A stretch of 64,000 nt of DNA from Clostridium sp. MB40-C1. GTDB lineage: Bacteria > Bacillota > Clostridia > Clostridiales > Clostridiaceae. The stretch is from positions 496,001-560,000 of the forward strand of contig NZ_CP133189.1 in the NCBI RefSeq assembly GCF_030913655.1. The letters run 5' to 3'. Below, in pieces: positions 63,279 through 64,000 of the stretch (position 1 is its first letter; each line of letters opens with the position of its first letter). The notes under the pieces were generated by a model. That model saw only the letters and a program-made list of their open reading frames with translations, ran no database searches and was not told the DNA's origin. The translations under genes were made by a program, and so were the position numbers.

Positions 63279-64000
63279 TTGAAAATTTATTCATGGAATG
63301 TTAATGGGATAAGAGCTATAACAAAAAAAGGATTCATAGATTGGGTTAATAAAGAGCAGCCAGATATACTATGTATTCAAGAAACTAAAATACAACAAGA
63401 TCAAATAGATGATAACATTAGAAATATTGAGGGATATAAAAGCTATTTTTCTTGTGCAGAGAGGAAAGGATATAGTGGGGTTGCTACATATACAAAACAA
63501 GAACCTATATCTGTTTCTTATGGGATAGGGATAGATAGATTTGATAGTGAGGGAAGAATACTTATATGTGAGTATGAAGAATTTATATTATTTAATATAT
63601 ATTTTCCTAATGGACAAAAAGATGACGAAAGATTGAATTATAAGATGCAGTTTTATGATGCTTTACTAGAATACTGCAATAATCTTAAAGATCAAGGGAA
63701 AAAACTTATAATATGTGGTGACTATAATACTGCGCATAAGGAAATAGACCTTAAAAATCCTAAGTCAAATGAAAAAAGATCGGGATTTTTACCAATAGAA
63801 AGAGAATGGATGGATAAATATATAGCTAACGGATATATAGATACTTTTAGATATTTATATCCTGAAGAAGTTAAATATTCTTGGTGGAGTTATAGATTTA
63901 ATGCAAGAGCAAACAATGCGGGATGGAGGATAGATTACCATTTTGTATCAGATAACATGAAAGAAAATATAGAAAATGCAGATATTTTAAATAATGTTAT
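63279..64000 (+). CDS. xth: Exodeoxyribonuclease III, 3' end beyond the window
   Basis: The first 240 residues of an ExoIII/AP endonuclease are present: KIYSWNVNGIRA (metal Asn), IQETKIQ (catalytic Glu), YFPNGQKDDERLNYK, CGDYNTAHKEIDLKNP (Asp/Asn pair) and WRIDYHFVSD. Roughly ten residues are missing from the end, including the last catalytic His. It removes abasic sites and 3' blocks, and its role in spore DNA repair is likely. The start is TTG 63279, with AAAGGAGAG about 7 bases upstream. It appears independent of the glycan locus. Confidence 0.93.
   Translation, partial: MKIYSWNVNGIRAITKKGFIDWVNKEQPDILCIQETKIQQDQIDDNIRNIEGYKSYFSCAERKGYSGVATYTKQEPISVSYGIGIDRFDSEGRILICEYEEFILFNIYFPNGQKDDERLNYKMQFYDALLEYCNNLKDQGKKLIICGDYNTAHKEIDLKNPKSNEKRSGFLPIEREWMDKYIANGYIDTFRYLYPEEVKYSWWSYRFNARANNAGWRIDYHFVSDNMKENIENADILNNV

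Overview
The window is chromosomal DNA of a very AT-rich, endospore-forming Firmicute, almost certainly a Clostridium sensu stricto. The grounds are two alpha/beta-type small acid-soluble spore proteins, PdaB-like and YtxC-like sporulation proteins, strong AGGAGG ribosome sites, frequent TTG and GTG starts, and T-box leaders. A relative of the C. botulinum / C. sporogenes group is a reasonable guess but is not proven by anything seen here. No prophage, insertion sequence, CRISPR array or rRNA is present.

Left part (0-17 kb): a DUF4364 gene, a spore protein, a PdaB-like deacetylase, an unknown gene and a double-OB SSB-like protein come first. The diaminopimelate/lysine genes follow: dapD (N-acetyltransferase type), a divergent class I/II aminotransferase, and an asd-dapA-dapB operon. 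Next are a second spore protein, a methyltransferase overlapping hslO (Hsp33), and a complete oligopeptide ABC transporter operon (oppA-B-C-D-F).

Middle (17-45 kb): a six-tRNA operon (Val, Asp, Phe, Gly, Cys, Cys) is followed by a PAP2 phosphatase and a Ste24-type M48 protease. A YtrA-like GntR regulator follows with its palindromic operator, an ABC ATPase and two ABC-2 permeases. Then come gltX, a structured RNA resembling TwoAYGGAY, and a translation block: ytxC, T-box thrS, leader-controlled infC-rpmI-rplT, ktrB/ktrA, an rRNA methylase, a chemoreceptor, T-box pheS, pheT and zapA. A cysteine desulfurase-like enzyme and a DUF3343 sulfur/selenium-carrier-like protein close this part.

Right part (45-62.5 kb) reads as a spore-surface locus. 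It holds a cysteine-rich protein resembling exosporium lattice proteins and two paralogous repeat/coiled-coil proteins. It also holds glycosyltransferases, nucleotide-sugar epimerases and a UDP-sugar dehydrogenase, a protein built from 22 short repeats encoded by a tandem DNA array, three proteins sharing a C-terminal domain, and a BclA-like jelly-roll protein without collagen repeats. Three of these genes are preceded by sequences matching the late mother-cell sigma-K promoter. I infer that the surface proteins form an outer spore layer and that the sugar genes decorate it. The window ends inside an exonuclease III gene.

Intergenic DNA is rich in small dispersed palindromes of at least four families. 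Two are MITE-like elements of about 190 bp with terminal inverted repeats. Another family sits at the 3' ends of genes.
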